The notes: a model not told the origin generated them from the letters alone. 64,000 nucleotides of DNA from an uncultured Acetatifactor sp. (GCA_910583845.1 CAJUAB010000002.1:186001-250000); one strand, 5' to 3'. Shown: positions 54,634 through 63,023, counted from the first letter of the stretch. Numbers and translations: made by a program.

Positions 54634-54686
54634 TGGCGCTATGGGGAACTGTGGGCGTTTCATTTTCATCTGTACGTTTGTAATTC

Positions 54687-54732
54687 AAAAACCTGTCTGC
54701 ATTGTCATAAATGGCATGCAGACAGGTTTTTT
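54687..54732. terminator. Bidirectional terminator
   Basis: A 16-base-pair stem (54687-54702 with 54716-54731) with A-run and T-run on the two sides ends both the Opp operon and the convergent trpB2 gene. Confidence 0.9.
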
Positions 54733-54766
54733 AAATGGTTGCCTTTCTTTTTTTATCCGTGAAAGA

Positions 54767-56152
54767 TCAGAATTCGTTGCCCGGGAAACGGGGAATACCG
54801 TCAAAGCCCGGCTTTAAGTCTTCGTCCGTGGGGATATAATCTGTCATTTCTCCGTTGTTGAATCTTTCGTAGGCCACCATATCAAAATAGCCCGTGCCGG
54901 TGAGGCCGAATACGATGGTTTTTTCCTCTCCGGTTTCCTTGCATTTCAGGGCCTCATCGATGGCTACGCGGATGGCATGGCTGCTCTCGGGGGCGGGAAG
55001 AATGCCCTCCACTCTGGCAAACTGGGTTGCCGCTTCAAACACGGCGGTCTGCTCTACGCTGGTGGCTTCCATGATGCCGTCATGATAGAGCTGGGACAGT
55101 ATGGGGCTCATGCCGTGATAGCGCAGTCCTCCCGCATGGTTGGCGGAGGGGATAAAGCCGCTGCCCAATGTGTACATCCTGGCCAGGGGGCATACCTTGC
55201 CGGTGTCGCAGAAATCATACGCGAACACGCCCCGGGTGAAGCTGGGGCAGGAGGCGGGCTCCACCGCGATGATGCGGTAATCCCTCTCGCCCCGGATCAT
55301 TTCGCCCGCAAAGGGAGAGATCAGTCCGCCCAGATTGGAGCCTCCGCCCGCGCAGCCGATAATGATGTCGGGTACAATATCATATTTGTCCAGGGCCGCC
55401 TTGGTTTCCAGGCCGATGATGGTCTGATGGAGCAGCACCTGGTTCAGTACGCTGCCCAGCACATAGCGGTATCCCTCGCGGCTTTGCTCCGCCTCCACCG
55501 CCTCGGAGATGGCACAGCCCAGACTTCCGGAGGTGCCGGGGTGTTCGGCCAGAATTTTCCGGCCCACCTCGGTAGTCGTGCTGGGGGAGGGAGTCACAGT
55601 GGCTCCATAGGTACGCATGACCTCCCGGCGGAAGGGCTTCTGCTCATAGGACACTTTCACCATATATACCAGACAGTCCAGGCCGAAATAGGAACAGGCC
55701 ATGGAGAGGGCAGTTCCCCACTGTCCGGCACCGGTCTCGGTGGTGACGCCCTTAAGGCCCTGCTTTTTGGCGTAGTAGGCCTGGGCGATGGCGGAGTTCA
55801 GCTTATGACTTCCGCTGGTGTTGTTGCCCTCGAATTTGTAATAGATTTTGGCGGGAGTCTGTAATTTTTCCTCCAGACAGTATGCTCTCACCAGGGGAGA
55901 AGGACGGTACATCTTATAGAAATCCTGAATCTCCCGGGGAATGGGAATCCAGGCGTTGGTATCGTCAAGCTCCTGAGCCACCAGCTCGTCGCAGAAGACA
56001 GCGCCCAGCTCCTGGGCGGTCATGGGCTGCAGGGTGCCGGGATTCAAAAGGGGCGCGGGCTTGTTCTTCATGTCGGCCCGCAGATTGTACCAGCTGTCGG
56101 GAATCTCGTTTTCCTCCAGATAAATCTTATAAGGGATCTTTTTTTCGTGCAT
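54767..56152 (-). CDS. trpB: TrpB2-type tryptophan synthase beta-like enzyme
   Basis: This 461-residue PLP enzyme has the lysine motif SGSHKLNSA (K117), ETGAGQWGTALS and the phosphate-binding GCAGGGSNLGG. The length and the N-terminal extension (PLLNPGTLQPMTAQEL) mark the TrpB2 group, not canonical TrpB1 of about 400 residues. No trpA or other trp gene is nearby, so it probably acts alone, for example making tryptophan from indole and serine. AGGAGGAA precedes the ATG. Confidence 0.92.
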   Translation of the reverse strand: MHEKKIPYKIYLEENEIPDSWYNLRADMKNKPAPLLNPGTLQPMTAQELGAVFCDELVAQELDDTNAWIPIPREIQDFYKMYRPSPLVRAYCLEEKLQTPAKIYYKFEGNNTSGSHKLNSAIAQAYYAKKQGLKGVTTETGAGQWGTALSMACSYFGLDCLVYMVKVSYEQKPFRREVMRTYGATVTPSPSTTTEVGRKILAEHPGTSGSLGCAISEAVEAEQSREGYRYVLGSVLNQVLLHQTIIGLETKAALDKYDIVPDIIIGCAGGGSNLGGLISPFAGEMIRGERDYRIIAVEPASCPSFTRGVFAYDFCDTGKVCPLARMYTLGSGFIPSANHAGGLRYHGMSPILSQLYHDGIMEATSVEQTAVFEAATQFARVEGILPAPESSHAIRVAIDEALKCKETGEEKTIVFGLTGTGYFDMVAYERFNNGEMTDYIPTDEDLKPGFDGIPRFPGNEF

Positions 56153-56235
56153 GTTCAGTTCCTCCTGATTTTATTTTGCAGACGGGATCTGCCTGTTTGT
56201 GAAATGGGCGATTTGTTTTCAATCACTGAGTATAT

Positions 56236-56264
56236 ATATTAACATAGTTTGGAAAAACATACAA
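56236..56264 (-). promoter_or_regulatory. Promoter of trpB2
   Basis: On the minus strand: TTGTAT (56264-56259), 17 bases, TAATAT (56241-56236). Confidence 0.65.
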
Positions 56265-56291
56265 TTTATTTTTGTTCCTGGACAGGCCGAA

Positions 56292-56342
56292 TGTGTTACA
56301 GTGTGTTACAGTATTGCATTTCGGACAGGCATGTGCTATAAT
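56292..56342 (+). promoter_or_regulatory. Promoter and tandem-repeat operator of the L,D-transpeptidase
   Basis: TTGCAT (56314-56319), 17 bases, TATAAT (56337-56342). Just upstream the ten-base unit TGTGTTACAG occurs twice in a row (56292-56311), a candidate regulator site. Confidence 0.65.
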
Positions 56343-56394
56343 TTCAGCGTTGCGAAGGCGTGGCGTGAGGAGGAAAGATCAAGGCAGGTACGAT

Positions 56395-57207
56395 ATGAAA
56401 AAAAAGATTGGGATATTATGGAGACTGTTGTGCGTAAGCGCGTTGTTGTTTTTTGTGCCGGCGGACTGTGTCCGGGCGGATGAGCTGCCGGAATGGCCGG
56501 CTGCGGATGTTTTTGTCGATCCCAGGCCGGATTATACGGTTTTTGTAAACAGGGCGTTAAACTGTATCTCTGTTGTACAGACGGAGGCGGACGGCACCGT
56601 GACGCCGGTGAAGTCGATGGTCTGTTCCTGCGGCAGGGAAGGACATGAAACTCCGGAAGGAGTATTTCAGACCTCTGACTACTATGAATGGCGTCTGATG
56701 GTGGATAACAGCTACGGAAGATACGCGGTGCGGTTTAACGGAAAAATTCTGTTTCACTCGGTGCCCTATGAAGAAACCTCGCCGGATTCACTGGAATGGG
56801 AAGAGTACAACTTGCTGGGTGAAAACGCTTCTCTGGGCTGTGTCAGGCTGTCGGTGGAGGATGCCAAATGGATCTATGACAATTGCAAACCGGGTACGGC
56901 GGTAGTCGTATACTCTGACAGTGAAACGGCGGGACTGCTTGAAAAGCCTGCGGCTGTAAAAATCCCGGAGGACTCTCCTTGCAGGGGGTGGGACCCCACG
57001 GATGTGGATGTGGAGAACCCCTGGTTCGCAACTGTGAACGAAAACACCGAGATTCCTGCTGTAGTTACGCTGGAACAGTTCAACTATATGGATTATGCCG
57101 ACAGATATCCTGACCTGAAGCAGGCTTTTGGTTATGATCAGGATGTGTTGTATCTGCATTACATACTCTTTGGAATAAACGAAGGAAGAACTGTGACTTT
57201 AAACTGA
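56395..57207 (+). CDS. Secreted L,D-transpeptidase (YkuD domain)
   Basis: This 270-residue protein has a signal peptide (about 1-28), a YkuD domain with H121 (FHSVPYEE) and catalytic C149 in ENASLGCVRLSVEDAKWIY, and a C-terminal extension of 85 residues containing a repeat-like motif (YADRYPDLKQAFGYD) seen in surface proteins. It would form 3-3 peptidoglycan cross-links. The start at 56395 has AAGGCAGG upstream. It stands alone. Confidence 0.92.
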   Translation: MKKKIGILWRLLCVSALLFFVPADCVRADELPEWPAADVFVDPRPDYTVFVNRALNCISVVQTEADGTVTPVKSMVCSCGREGHETPEGVFQTSDYYEWRLMVDNSYGRYAVRFNGKILFHSVPYEETSPDSLEWEEYNLLGENASLGCVRLSVEDAKWIYDNCKPGTAVVVYSDSETAGLLEKPAAVKIPEDSPCRGWDPTDVDVENPWFATVNENTEIPAVVTLEQFNYMDYADRYPDLKQAFGYDQDVLYLHYILFGINEGRTVTLN

Positions 57208-57510
57208 ACGGCGGATGTCAGAGCATGCCTGAAAATACATTCCCCGGTTCTGGAGCGTGATTAAAATTCATTCCCCGGTCTGCACACCCCAATTTGCGGT
57301 GATTTTTGCCGGATTCAGAAAGAGCGGCGCACTGTGCCTCCTGAATCCGGTGCAGAGCTTCCACAAATTGTGACGCGCATCCAGGGGAAAGCAATGGGCA
57401 ACCACACTCCGGACCGGGGATTTGTGTTTAAAACAATAATGGTGCATGGCTGCTGTACAGGAAAGAGGGACAATGGAAGAGGGAGGAAGGGGACAGGCCC
57501 CGACAGAGAC
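57208..57510 (+). other. Leader region of the NSS transporter gene
   Basis: About 300 bases without a gene. CATTCCCCGGT occurs at 57238-57248 and again at 57269-57279. CCGGATTCAG (57309-57318) and CTGAATCCGG (57341-57350) form a perfect ten-base-pair stem with a 22-base loop. No riboswitch class was recognised and no clear promoter was seen. Confidence 0.5.
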
Positions 57511-58917
57511 ATGAGGAAAGAGAAGAGCAGGAATTCCTTTTCGGGTTCCATAGGATTTGTTCTGACAGCGGCGGGGAGCGCGGTAGGGCTGGGCAATATC
57601 TGGAGATTTCCCTATCTTGCGGCCAAGGATGGGGGCGGTTTGTTTTTGGCGGTATATCTGGTGCTGGCTGTCACTTTTGGATTTACTTTGCTGACCACGG
57701 AGATTGCCATCGGGCGAAAGACCAAACAGAGCCCACTGACCGCATACGGCAGACTTCATCCCAAGTGGGGGTTTTTGGGGGTAATCGCCAGTCTGGTGCC
57801 GGTGATTATCCTGCCCTATTATTGTGTGATCGGGGGATGGGTGGTGAAATATCTTCTGGCTTACCTCACCGGAGAGGGTTCCAGGGCGGCGGACGAAGGG
57901 TATTTTTCGGAATTTATTACCGGGCAGTGGCAGCCCGTCCTGTTTATGGCGATATTTTTGTTCCTGGTGGCATTTGTGATTTTCAGGGGTGTAAATAAGG
58001 GGATTGAGTCCTTCTCCAAGGTACTTATGCCGCTGTTGCTGCTTTTAGTGGTGGGAATAGCTGTTTTTTCTTTGACGATCCGGTGTCAGGATGAGGCGGG
58101 AACGGTGCGGACGGGTCTGGAGGGATTTCGGATCTATGTGATTCCTGAACTGAAAGGCATGACGGTAAAGGGATTTTTCACGGTGCTGCTGGATGCCATG
58201 GGACAGCTGTTTTTCAGCCTCAGCGTAGCCATGGGAATTATGGTCACCTATGGCTCCTATGTGCGGGACGATTCCAATCTGGTCAGATCCATCAACCAGA
58301 TCGAGATATTTGACACGGCGGTGGCTTTTTTGGCGGGCGTTATGATCATTCCGGCGGTATATACCTTTATGGGCCGGGAGGGAATGGCGGCTTCGGGCCC
58401 CAGCCTGATGTTCGTATCGCTGCCCAAAGTCTTTGACTCCATGGGAAAAGCAGGGAATCTGGTAGGGGCGCTGTTTTTTGCCATGGTGCTGTTCGCGGCG
58501 CTGACAAGCGCGGTGTCGGTCATGGAGGCGGTGGTTTCCTGCCTGATGGACAGATTCCACATGTCCCGGTTCAAGGCGGCGGCCCTGGAGACGGTTATCG
58601 CTCTGGCGGGCGCTGTGATTGTATGTCTGGGTTACAACAGGCTCTATTTTGATATCACGCTGCCTAACGGGGCCCATGCGCAGATTCTGGACATTATGGA
58701 TTATGTCAGCAACAACGGCCTTATGCCCGTGGTAGCCATAGGGACCTGTGTGCTCATCGGCTGGATCGTCAAACCGGGTGTGGTGATAGAAGAGGCGGAA
58801 AAATCCGGGTGCAGATTTGGCAGAAAGGGATTGTACGTGTTGATGATCCGCTTTGTGGCTCCGGTGCTGTTGGTGATTCTGCTGCTGAAATCTCTGGGAC
58901 TGCTGACGGTGATATAA
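57511..58917 (+). CDS. Sodium-dependent transporter, neurotransmitter:sodium symporter family
   Basis: This 468-residue protein has about 11-12 membrane helices and the NSS signature GSAVGLGNIWRFPYL at about residues 21-35, which forms the sodium and substrate site. Bacterial members take up amino acids such as tryptophan or leucine; the substrate here is not readable. The ATG at 57511 fits the family start, though its ribosome site is weak. The stop is directly adjacent to a duplicated piece of sleL, so its 3' end may have been rearranged. Confidence 0.9.
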   Translation: MRKEKSRNSFSGSIGFVLTAAGSAVGLGNIWRFPYLAAKDGGGLFLAVYLVLAVTFGFTLLTTEIAIGRKTKQSPLTAYGRLHPKWGFLGVIASLVPVIILPYYCVIGGWVVKYLLAYLTGEGSRAADEGYFSEFITGQWQPVLFMAIFLFLVAFVIFRGVNKGIESFSKVLMPLLLLLVVGIAVFSLTIRCQDEAGTVRTGLEGFRIYVIPELKGMTVKGFFTVLLDAMGQLFFSLSVAMGIMVTYGSYVRDDSNLVRSINQIEIFDTAVAFLAGVMIIPAVYTFMGREGMAASGPSLMFVSLPKVFDSMGKAGNLVGALFFAMVLFAALTSAVSVMEAVVSCLMDRFHMSRFKAAALETVIALAGAVIVCLGYNRLYFDITLPNGAHAQILDIMDYVSNNGLMPVVAIGTCVLIGWIVKPGVVIEEAEKSGCRFGRKGLYVLMIRFVAPVLLVILLLKSLGLLTVI

Positions 58918-59115
58918 ATATCAATGAGCCGGTTCTGGCGGACACATTGCCCTATCTGTCGGAACTGGCCATCTTTTCTTACGGGTTCACCGCGCAGGGA
59001 CGCCTGCTGCCACCGGCGCTGCCGGACGAATGGATGATCGAGATGACGCTGCAAAACGGCACTGCGCCGATTCTGACCCTGACGCCTCTGGATGAGCAGG
59101 GGCGGTTCAGCAATT
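58918..59115 (+). pseudogene. Fragment of a sleL-like gene (198-bp duplication)
   Basis: These 198 bases match 61472-61669 inside sleL with only about four differences and in the same orientation. It keeps the reading frame of the sleL interior but has no start, LysM part or catalytic site, and runs into unrelated sequence after 59115. It begins at the first base after the symporter stop codon. Confidence 0.9.
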
Positions 59116-59161
59116 GGTCCTCCGGCATAAGGACAGTATTCTTCCTATAGCGCATTCCTTT

Positions 59162-59704
59162 CTATAATAAATCGGAAATACGAATCCGAAGGTCCTCATA
59201 GATACATACAGGGATACAGTCATCAAAAACATACAGGTTGGTTCCGGCATCGCGGTCGAAGTCGTAGACATTCACGGTACGGGCCAGCGGGTTCACGATC
59301 CAGTATTCACGTACACCCGCCGCCCGGTACTTAAAAAGTTTGATGCCATAATCCCGTTGGGGGTCTGAGGGGGAGGTGATCTCGATCACCCAGTCAGGGG
59401 CCCCGTTGCATCCCCTGTCATCCAGCCTATCGCTGTCACAGACTATGGAGATGTCCGGCTCAACATAGTTCCGGTCATCCTCATTCAGGAATACAGCGAA
59501 CGGCGCAGGATATACTTCACAGTTTCCATGCCTGGAGTCAATATAATTTGTAATTGTCTGCGAAAGACGGTTCACCAGCTTCTGGTGGATTCTGCTCGGC
59601 GGAGACATCATGTACATGTGCCCGTCTATCAACTCCGCCCTCTGGCCGCTGGGTAAATCGTAGATATTGTCGATGGTATAAAGTTTTTCCCTGGGAAATT
59701 CCAT
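59162..59704 (-). CDS. Uma2-family protein (DUF820, PD-(D/E)XK nuclease fold)
   Basis: This 180-residue protein has the Uma2 pattern: RAELIDGHMYMMSPPSRIHQ, YVEPDISIVCD and DWVIEITSPSDPQRDYGIKL, in which the E/D...D...ExxS/K nuclease-like residues are present. The function of the family is unresolved. It is the last gene of the minus-strand island, with GAGGT before its ATG. The island also holds broken hicAB genes. Confidence 0.88.
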   Translation of the reverse strand: MEFPREKLYTIDNIYDLPSGQRAELIDGHMYMMSPPSRIHQKLVNRLSQTITNYIDSRHGNCEVYPAPFAVFLNEDDRNYVEPDISIVCDSDRLDDRGCNGAPDWVIEITSPSDPQRDYGIKLFKYRAAGVREYWIVNPLARTVNVYDFDRDAGTNLYVFDDCIPVCIYEDLRIRISDLL

Positions 59705-59723
59705 GATCGTACCTCACTTATTG

Positions 59724-59774
59724 TTAAGCCTGTATTTTGGAGAGCAGCGTCTCTTGCAATACCTGGGAAAAGTT
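59724..59774 (-). pseudogene. Remnant of a HicB C-terminal DNA-binding region
   Basis: On the minus strand this reads NFSQVLQETLLSKIQA then stop, nearly the same as NFSQVLQEALKSRL at the end of the intact HicB (60266). It is separated from the upstream HicB-like frame (59847) by a stop and degenerate sequence, so it is the lost end of that gene. Confidence 0.75.
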
Positions 59775-59846
59775 GGTTCTTCACCCATAGGATTCCTCTT
59801 CCTTGTGGAAGATGACGGGATATACAAATAACGGTTGACTGAATGA

Positions 59847-60128
59847 TTAACGTGTGCCTGAGATAGATGGCATATTTACATCTACCGGTACAACACGTTC
59901 GTTGGGCCGCGTATCTATCTTTGTCAAAGGGGTGGGGGCAGGAATTTCTTCCGCATCCTCTTTCAGTCCATAAAGGACACAGCCGAGAAGTTCTCTTGCA
60001 GATAAGAGCGCATTATCATCATTTACGCCGCTGGTGGCGCATTTCAGATCAGGAAAATCCACAGCGATTTCCTGACCGGGTTCGTAAGTGAAAACAGCAG
60101 GATAGAAATAACGTTCTATTTGTTTCAT
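59847..60128 (-). CDS. HicB-like antitoxin, truncated
   Basis: This 93-residue frame keeps the HicB N-domain (YPAVFTYEPGQEIAVDFPDL, ARELLGCVLYGLKEDAEEIP) but stops before the ribbon-helix-helix domain that would bind DNA. Part of that domain survives out of phase at 59724. AAGGAGGT precedes the ATG, so it may still be translated. Without a DNA-binding end it cannot autoregulate in the usual way. Confidence 0.75.
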   Translation of the reverse strand: MKQIERYFYPAVFTYEPGQEIAVDFPDLKCATSGVNDDNALLSARELLGCVLYGLKEDAEEIPAPTPLTKIDTRPNERVVPVDVNMPSISGTR

Positions 60129-60171
60129 GGAAAGGACCTCCTTGATTGAATGTGCCGGGAGGGAGCCGGGG

Positions 60172-60267
60172 CTATGTAAATTTTAGCCCTGACTGTTCTT
60201 CAATGCGTTTTGGCGTTTTTGTAGGGATGTCTTTGTCAGGATGCTTTACTGTTGTACGTCCCTTTTT
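60172..60267 (-). pseudogene. HicA toxin, C-terminal fragment
   Basis: The minus strand reads KKGRTTVKHPDKDIPTKTP and continues through RIEEQSGLKFT to a stop, the C-terminal half of a HicA toxin (TV.HP.KDIP pattern). The N-terminal half with the catalytic His is absent; the fragment starts right at the stop codon of the upstream hicB, pointing to a deletion join. Confidence 0.8.
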
Positions 60268-60694
60268 ATCCTAAATGGAGCCGTGATTTCAAGGCTTCCT
60301 GCAATACCTGGGAAAAGTTGATTCCTTGCTCCAAAGCTGCTTTATTGAGCCATGCCGGAATGGTGAGAGTCTTTTTCACAGATTTTTGAAAATGTTCCTT
60401 GGCATATAATGCGACATCTACAGATATCATATTGACAAAGGATTCGCACAGGGGAGCATCAGGATCGAGTTCCCGTGCTACAGCATTGGGATCAATATCT
60501 GACAATTTAGATGGACTTGGGATAATGTCTCCATCCATCTGACAGGTGTGAAGATACCCGGCCAGACAGTCAACAGCCATTTCCATAGCTTCCTCAAGGG
60601 TATCTCCCTGAGTGGACAGCCAGTTCAGATCAGGAAAAACAACAGAGTAACTGTTATTTTCGTGAAAAAAGCAAGCTGGATACATTGACAACAT
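60266..60694 (-). CDS. hicB: HicB antitoxin
   Basis: This 142-residue protein has an N-terminal HicB domain (YPACFFHENNSYSVVFPDL, EEAMEMAVDCLAGYL) and a C-terminal ribbon-helix-helix (SVKKTLTIPAWLNKAALEQ, NFSQVLQEAL). It looks complete. The ATG at 60694 follows GGGAGGT; an upstream in-frame ATG at 60733 lacks a good site. Its partner hicA just upstream is broken, so it is probably an orphan antitoxin. Confidence 0.88.
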   Translation of the reverse strand: MLSMYPACFFHENNSYSVVFPDLNWLSTQGDTLEEAMEMAVDCLAGYLHTCQMDGDIIPSPSKLSDIDPNAVARELDPDAPLCESFVNMISVDVALYAKEHFQKSVKKTLTIPAWLNKAALEQGINFSQVLQEALKSRLHLG

Positions 60695-60738
60695 ATGAAT
60701 ATTACCTCCCTGGTTAAAAAAATAGACAGACAATGGGG

Positions 60739-60930
60739 CTATTTAAGCCCCGCTTGCCTTCGGATGGAATTTTCTGTTTTCTTGTTTAAGTCTTTCCCTT
60801 GATGAAAAGGTATTGTGACTTTTCCGGGCTTTATAGGATGTATGTAATTCCTGTGAGAACCCTCCTGACCTTTAAATACCTACCCGTCTGCAAGGATTAA
60901 CCTTTCCATTTCTCTTGGCTTTAATGGCAG
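60739..60930 (-). pseudogene. hicA: HicA toxin, inactivated by a nonsense codon
   Basis: The minus strand encodes a full HicA-like sequence: PLKPREMERLILADG, then TAG where Trp (TGG) is usual, then VFKGQEGSHRNYIHPIKPGK with the catalytic His, to RRQAGLK and a stop. The TAG is at 60882-60880. The expected start codon position holds CTG (60930-60928). It would otherwise be a normal hicA in front of hicB. Confidence 0.85.
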
Positions 60931-60956
60931 TTGTTGACACCTCTCTTGCATTATTT

Positions 60957-60985
60957 ATAATATCACACTGCACGTATAACGTCAA
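60957..60985 (-). promoter_or_regulatory. Promoter of the hicAB module
   Basis: On the minus strand: TTGACG (60985-60980), 17 bases, TATTAT (60962-60957). Still well conserved, so hicB may still be transcribed. Confidence 0.7.
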
Positions 60986-61263
60986 CACGTGTCTTGAAAA
61001 TTATGCCCCAAAAAGCATATGAAAATACAGATCCGGAAGATGGTAACAATTGTTCGTTTAACAGGTTTTTCTTCGGGCCGTGTGGGGTATGCCATAAAGA
61101 TATCATTATAAAATTGGCTCCAAACCATTCAGATCAGGGCCGAAACAACCTTTTTAGATAATGAACAATACCCGGAAAACGAAGGATAGTCCGGATTCAT
61201 AATCCTGCGGAGAGGAGGCATACAATAAAGTAGATCTTCTAAAAAGCGGAAGGAAACTTATTT
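60986..61263. other. Intergenic region upstream of sleL
   Basis: About 280 bases without a gene. No clear vegetative promoter for sleL is seen, which would fit control by a sporulation sigma factor. AAGGAA precedes the sleL ATG. Confidence 0.4.
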
Positions 61264-62475
61264 ATGCCGGAAGGAACAGCGATTTATGTAGTACAGCGGG
61301 GAGATACGGTGGACAGTATCGCCGCGGGCTATGGGGTGAGCGTTGAGACTATAATTCGTGACAACCAGATTATTTATCCATATGAGCTTGCCCTGGGGCA
61401 GGCTCTTTTCATTGATCTGGGGACAAGGCAGCCCTATCGCTCTCTGCGGGTTACAGGCTATGCCTATCCCTATATCAATGAGACGGTTCTGGCGGACACA
61501 TTGCCCTATCTGTCGGAACTGGCCATTTTTTCTTACGGGTTCACCGCGCAGGGACGCCTGCTGCCACCGGCGCTGCCGGACGAATGGATGATCGAGATGG
61601 CGCTGCAAAACGGCACTGCGCCGATTCTGACCCTGACGCCGCTGGATGAGCAGGGGCGGTTCAGCAATTATCTGATTCACAATGTGGTGCAGAACCAGGA
61701 AGCGGTCAGCCAGCTGATTGACAATCTGCTGGAGACCATGGCGGAAAAAGGGTATCAGGGGGTGGATATCGACTTTGAGTACATACTGGCGGAAGACAGG
61801 GACGCTTTCACGGATTTTGTCCGGCAGGTGGCGGAACGCATGCGGGCCAATGGGTATCACACTTCCGTGGCTCTTGCGCCCAAGACCAGCGCAAACCAGA
61901 AGGGCGTTCTCTATGAGGGCAAGGACTATCGGGCGCTGGGGGAGGCGGCGGATCATGTGCTGCTGATGACCTATGAGTGGGGCTATACATACGGCCCGCC
62001 TATGGCGGTAGCTCCCCTGAACCAGGTGCGCCGGGTGGTAGAATACGCGGTGTCGGAGATTCCGGTAGAAAAGATTGATCTTGGGATTCCCAATTATGGC
62101 TATGACTGGCCGCTGCCTTTTGTGAAAGGGGAGACCAAGGCCACCTCCATAGGCAATATTCAGGCAGTGCGCATCGCCATAGAACAGGGGGTGCCGATCC
62201 GGTTTGACGATGTGGCGCAAAGTCCGTTCTTCACGTACAGTCAGGCGGGGGACAATGCACCCCAGGAGGGCGGCGGGGCAGGCGCGGTGGTTTCCCAGGG
62301 AAGCGGCGCCGCTGTGGAGCATGAGGTCTGGTTTGAGGATGTGCGCAGTTTGCAGGGCAAGTTTGACCTGATCCGGGAATTTGATCTGGGAGGCTGCGGA
62401 TACTGGCAGATCATGCGGTGGTTCGCGGCCAACTGGAGACTGCTGTATAAGAACTTTTATATTGAAAAGCCTTAA
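61264..62475 (+). CDS. sleL: LysM/GH18 glycosidase (SleL/YaaH-like, spore cortex hydrolase)
   Basis: This 403-residue protein has an N-terminal LysM repeat (IYVVQRGDTVDSIAAGYGVS, residues 7-26) and a GH18 barrel with the catalytic motif GVDIDFE (E172). SleL/YaaH proteins digest spore cortex during germination. Bacillus versions have two LysM units; here one is clear and a degenerate second may lie before residue 60. Part of the gene (61472-61669) is duplicated at 58918. Confidence 0.88.
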   Translation: MPEGTAIYVVQRGDTVDSIAAGYGVSVETIIRDNQIIYPYELALGQALFIDLGTRQPYRSLRVTGYAYPYINETVLADTLPYLSELAIFSYGFTAQGRLLPPALPDEWMIEMALQNGTAPILTLTPLDEQGRFSNYLIHNVVQNQEAVSQLIDNLLETMAEKGYQGVDIDFEYILAEDRDAFTDFVRQVAERMRANGYHTSVALAPKTSANQKGVLYEGKDYRALGEAADHVLLMTYEWGYTYGPPMAVAPLNQVRRVVEYAVSEIPVEKIDLGIPNYGYDWPLPFVKGETKATSIGNIQAVRIAIEQGVPIRFDDVAQSPFFTYSQAGDNAPQEGGGAGAVVSQGSGAAVEHEVWFEDVRSLQGKFDLIREFDLGGCGYWQIMRWFAANWRLLYKNFYIEKP

Positions 62476-62491
62476 AAGTCTCAGAAAGTAC

Positions 62492-62520
62492 TTGCACAAT
62501 CTGATACATTATGGTAAAAT
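62492..62520 (+). promoter_or_regulatory. Promoter of rplS
   Basis: TTGCAC (62492-62497), 17 bases, TAAAAT (62515-62520). Confidence 0.7.
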
Positions 62521-62597
62521 CTTACCGTTGCGAAAATGAGATGGTCCTCTGTTACGGATTGTATTAAGAACATCAAGTAAATTTCAGGAGGTTTGTG

Positions 62598-62945
62598 ATG
62601 AGCGATATTATCAGAGAGATTGAAGCAGAGCAGATGAAAGCCGCCGTGGATGACTTTTCGGTTGGCGATACCGTTAAGGTATACGGTAAGATCAAAGAGG
62701 GCAACCGTGAGAGAATCCAGGTGTTTGAGGGTGTGGTGCTGAAGAGGCAGGGCGGAAGCAACCGCGAGACCTTTACCGTGAGAAAGACATCCAACGGTAT
62801 CGGCGTTGAGAAGACCTGGCCGTTGCACTCCCCCAATGTGGAGAAGATCGAAGTGGTCAGAAGAGGTAAGGTAAGGCGTGCCAAGCTGAACTATCTGAGA
62901 GACCGTGTGGGCAAGAAAGCCAAGGTAAAGGAATTAGTTAGATAA
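62598..62945 (+). CDS. rplS: 50S ribosomal protein L19
   Basis: This 115-residue protein has the L19 motifs FSVGDTVKVYGKIKEGNRER, FEGVVLKRQGG and a basic C-terminus with LNYLRDRVGKKAKVKE. The ATG at 62598 has CAGGAGG six bases upstream; an in-frame GTG directly before it is less likely. Followed by a terminator, then lepB and rbgA, the usual Firmicute order. Confidence 0.98.
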   Translation: MSDIIREIEAEQMKAAVDDFSVGDTVKVYGKIKEGNRERIQVFEGVVLKRQGGSNRETFTVRKTSNGIGVEKTWPLHSPNVEKIEVVRRGKVRRAKLNYLRDRVGKKAKVKELVR

Positions 62946-62968
62946 TCTGCCGGAATGTTGCCGGAATG

Positions 62969-63000
62969 GGACAATTACTTTTTTGTAGTTGTCCTTTTCT
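62969..63000 (+). terminator. Terminator after rplS
   Basis: GGACAATTAC (62969-62978) pairs with GTAGTTGTCC (62985-62994) with one G-T pair; TTTTCT follows. Confidence 0.8.
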
Positions 63001-63014
63001 ATTTTGGGGGAATG

Positions 63015-63023
63015 TGTTATACT
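63015..63023 (+). promoter_or_regulatory. Extended -10 promoter of lepB
   Basis: TGTTATACT is an extended -10 element; no good -35 box is seen. The leader to lepB is about 140 bases. Confidence 0.45.

Noticed and set aside
57208..57510. Glycine or other known riboswitch before the NSS gene
   Set aside because: The consensus cores of known classes were not found; only a simple stem and a short repeat are visible.
58809..59150. Forward frame of 113 codons spanning the symporter 3' end and the sleL fragment
   Set aside because: Out of phase with the symporter and joined by chance to the duplicated sleL piece; no ribosome site.
61258..62499. Minus-strand frame (413 codons) covering sleL
   Set aside because: Shadow of the GH18 gene, no ribosome site; the matching minus-strand frame also appears over the duplicated fragment, as expected from copied DNA.
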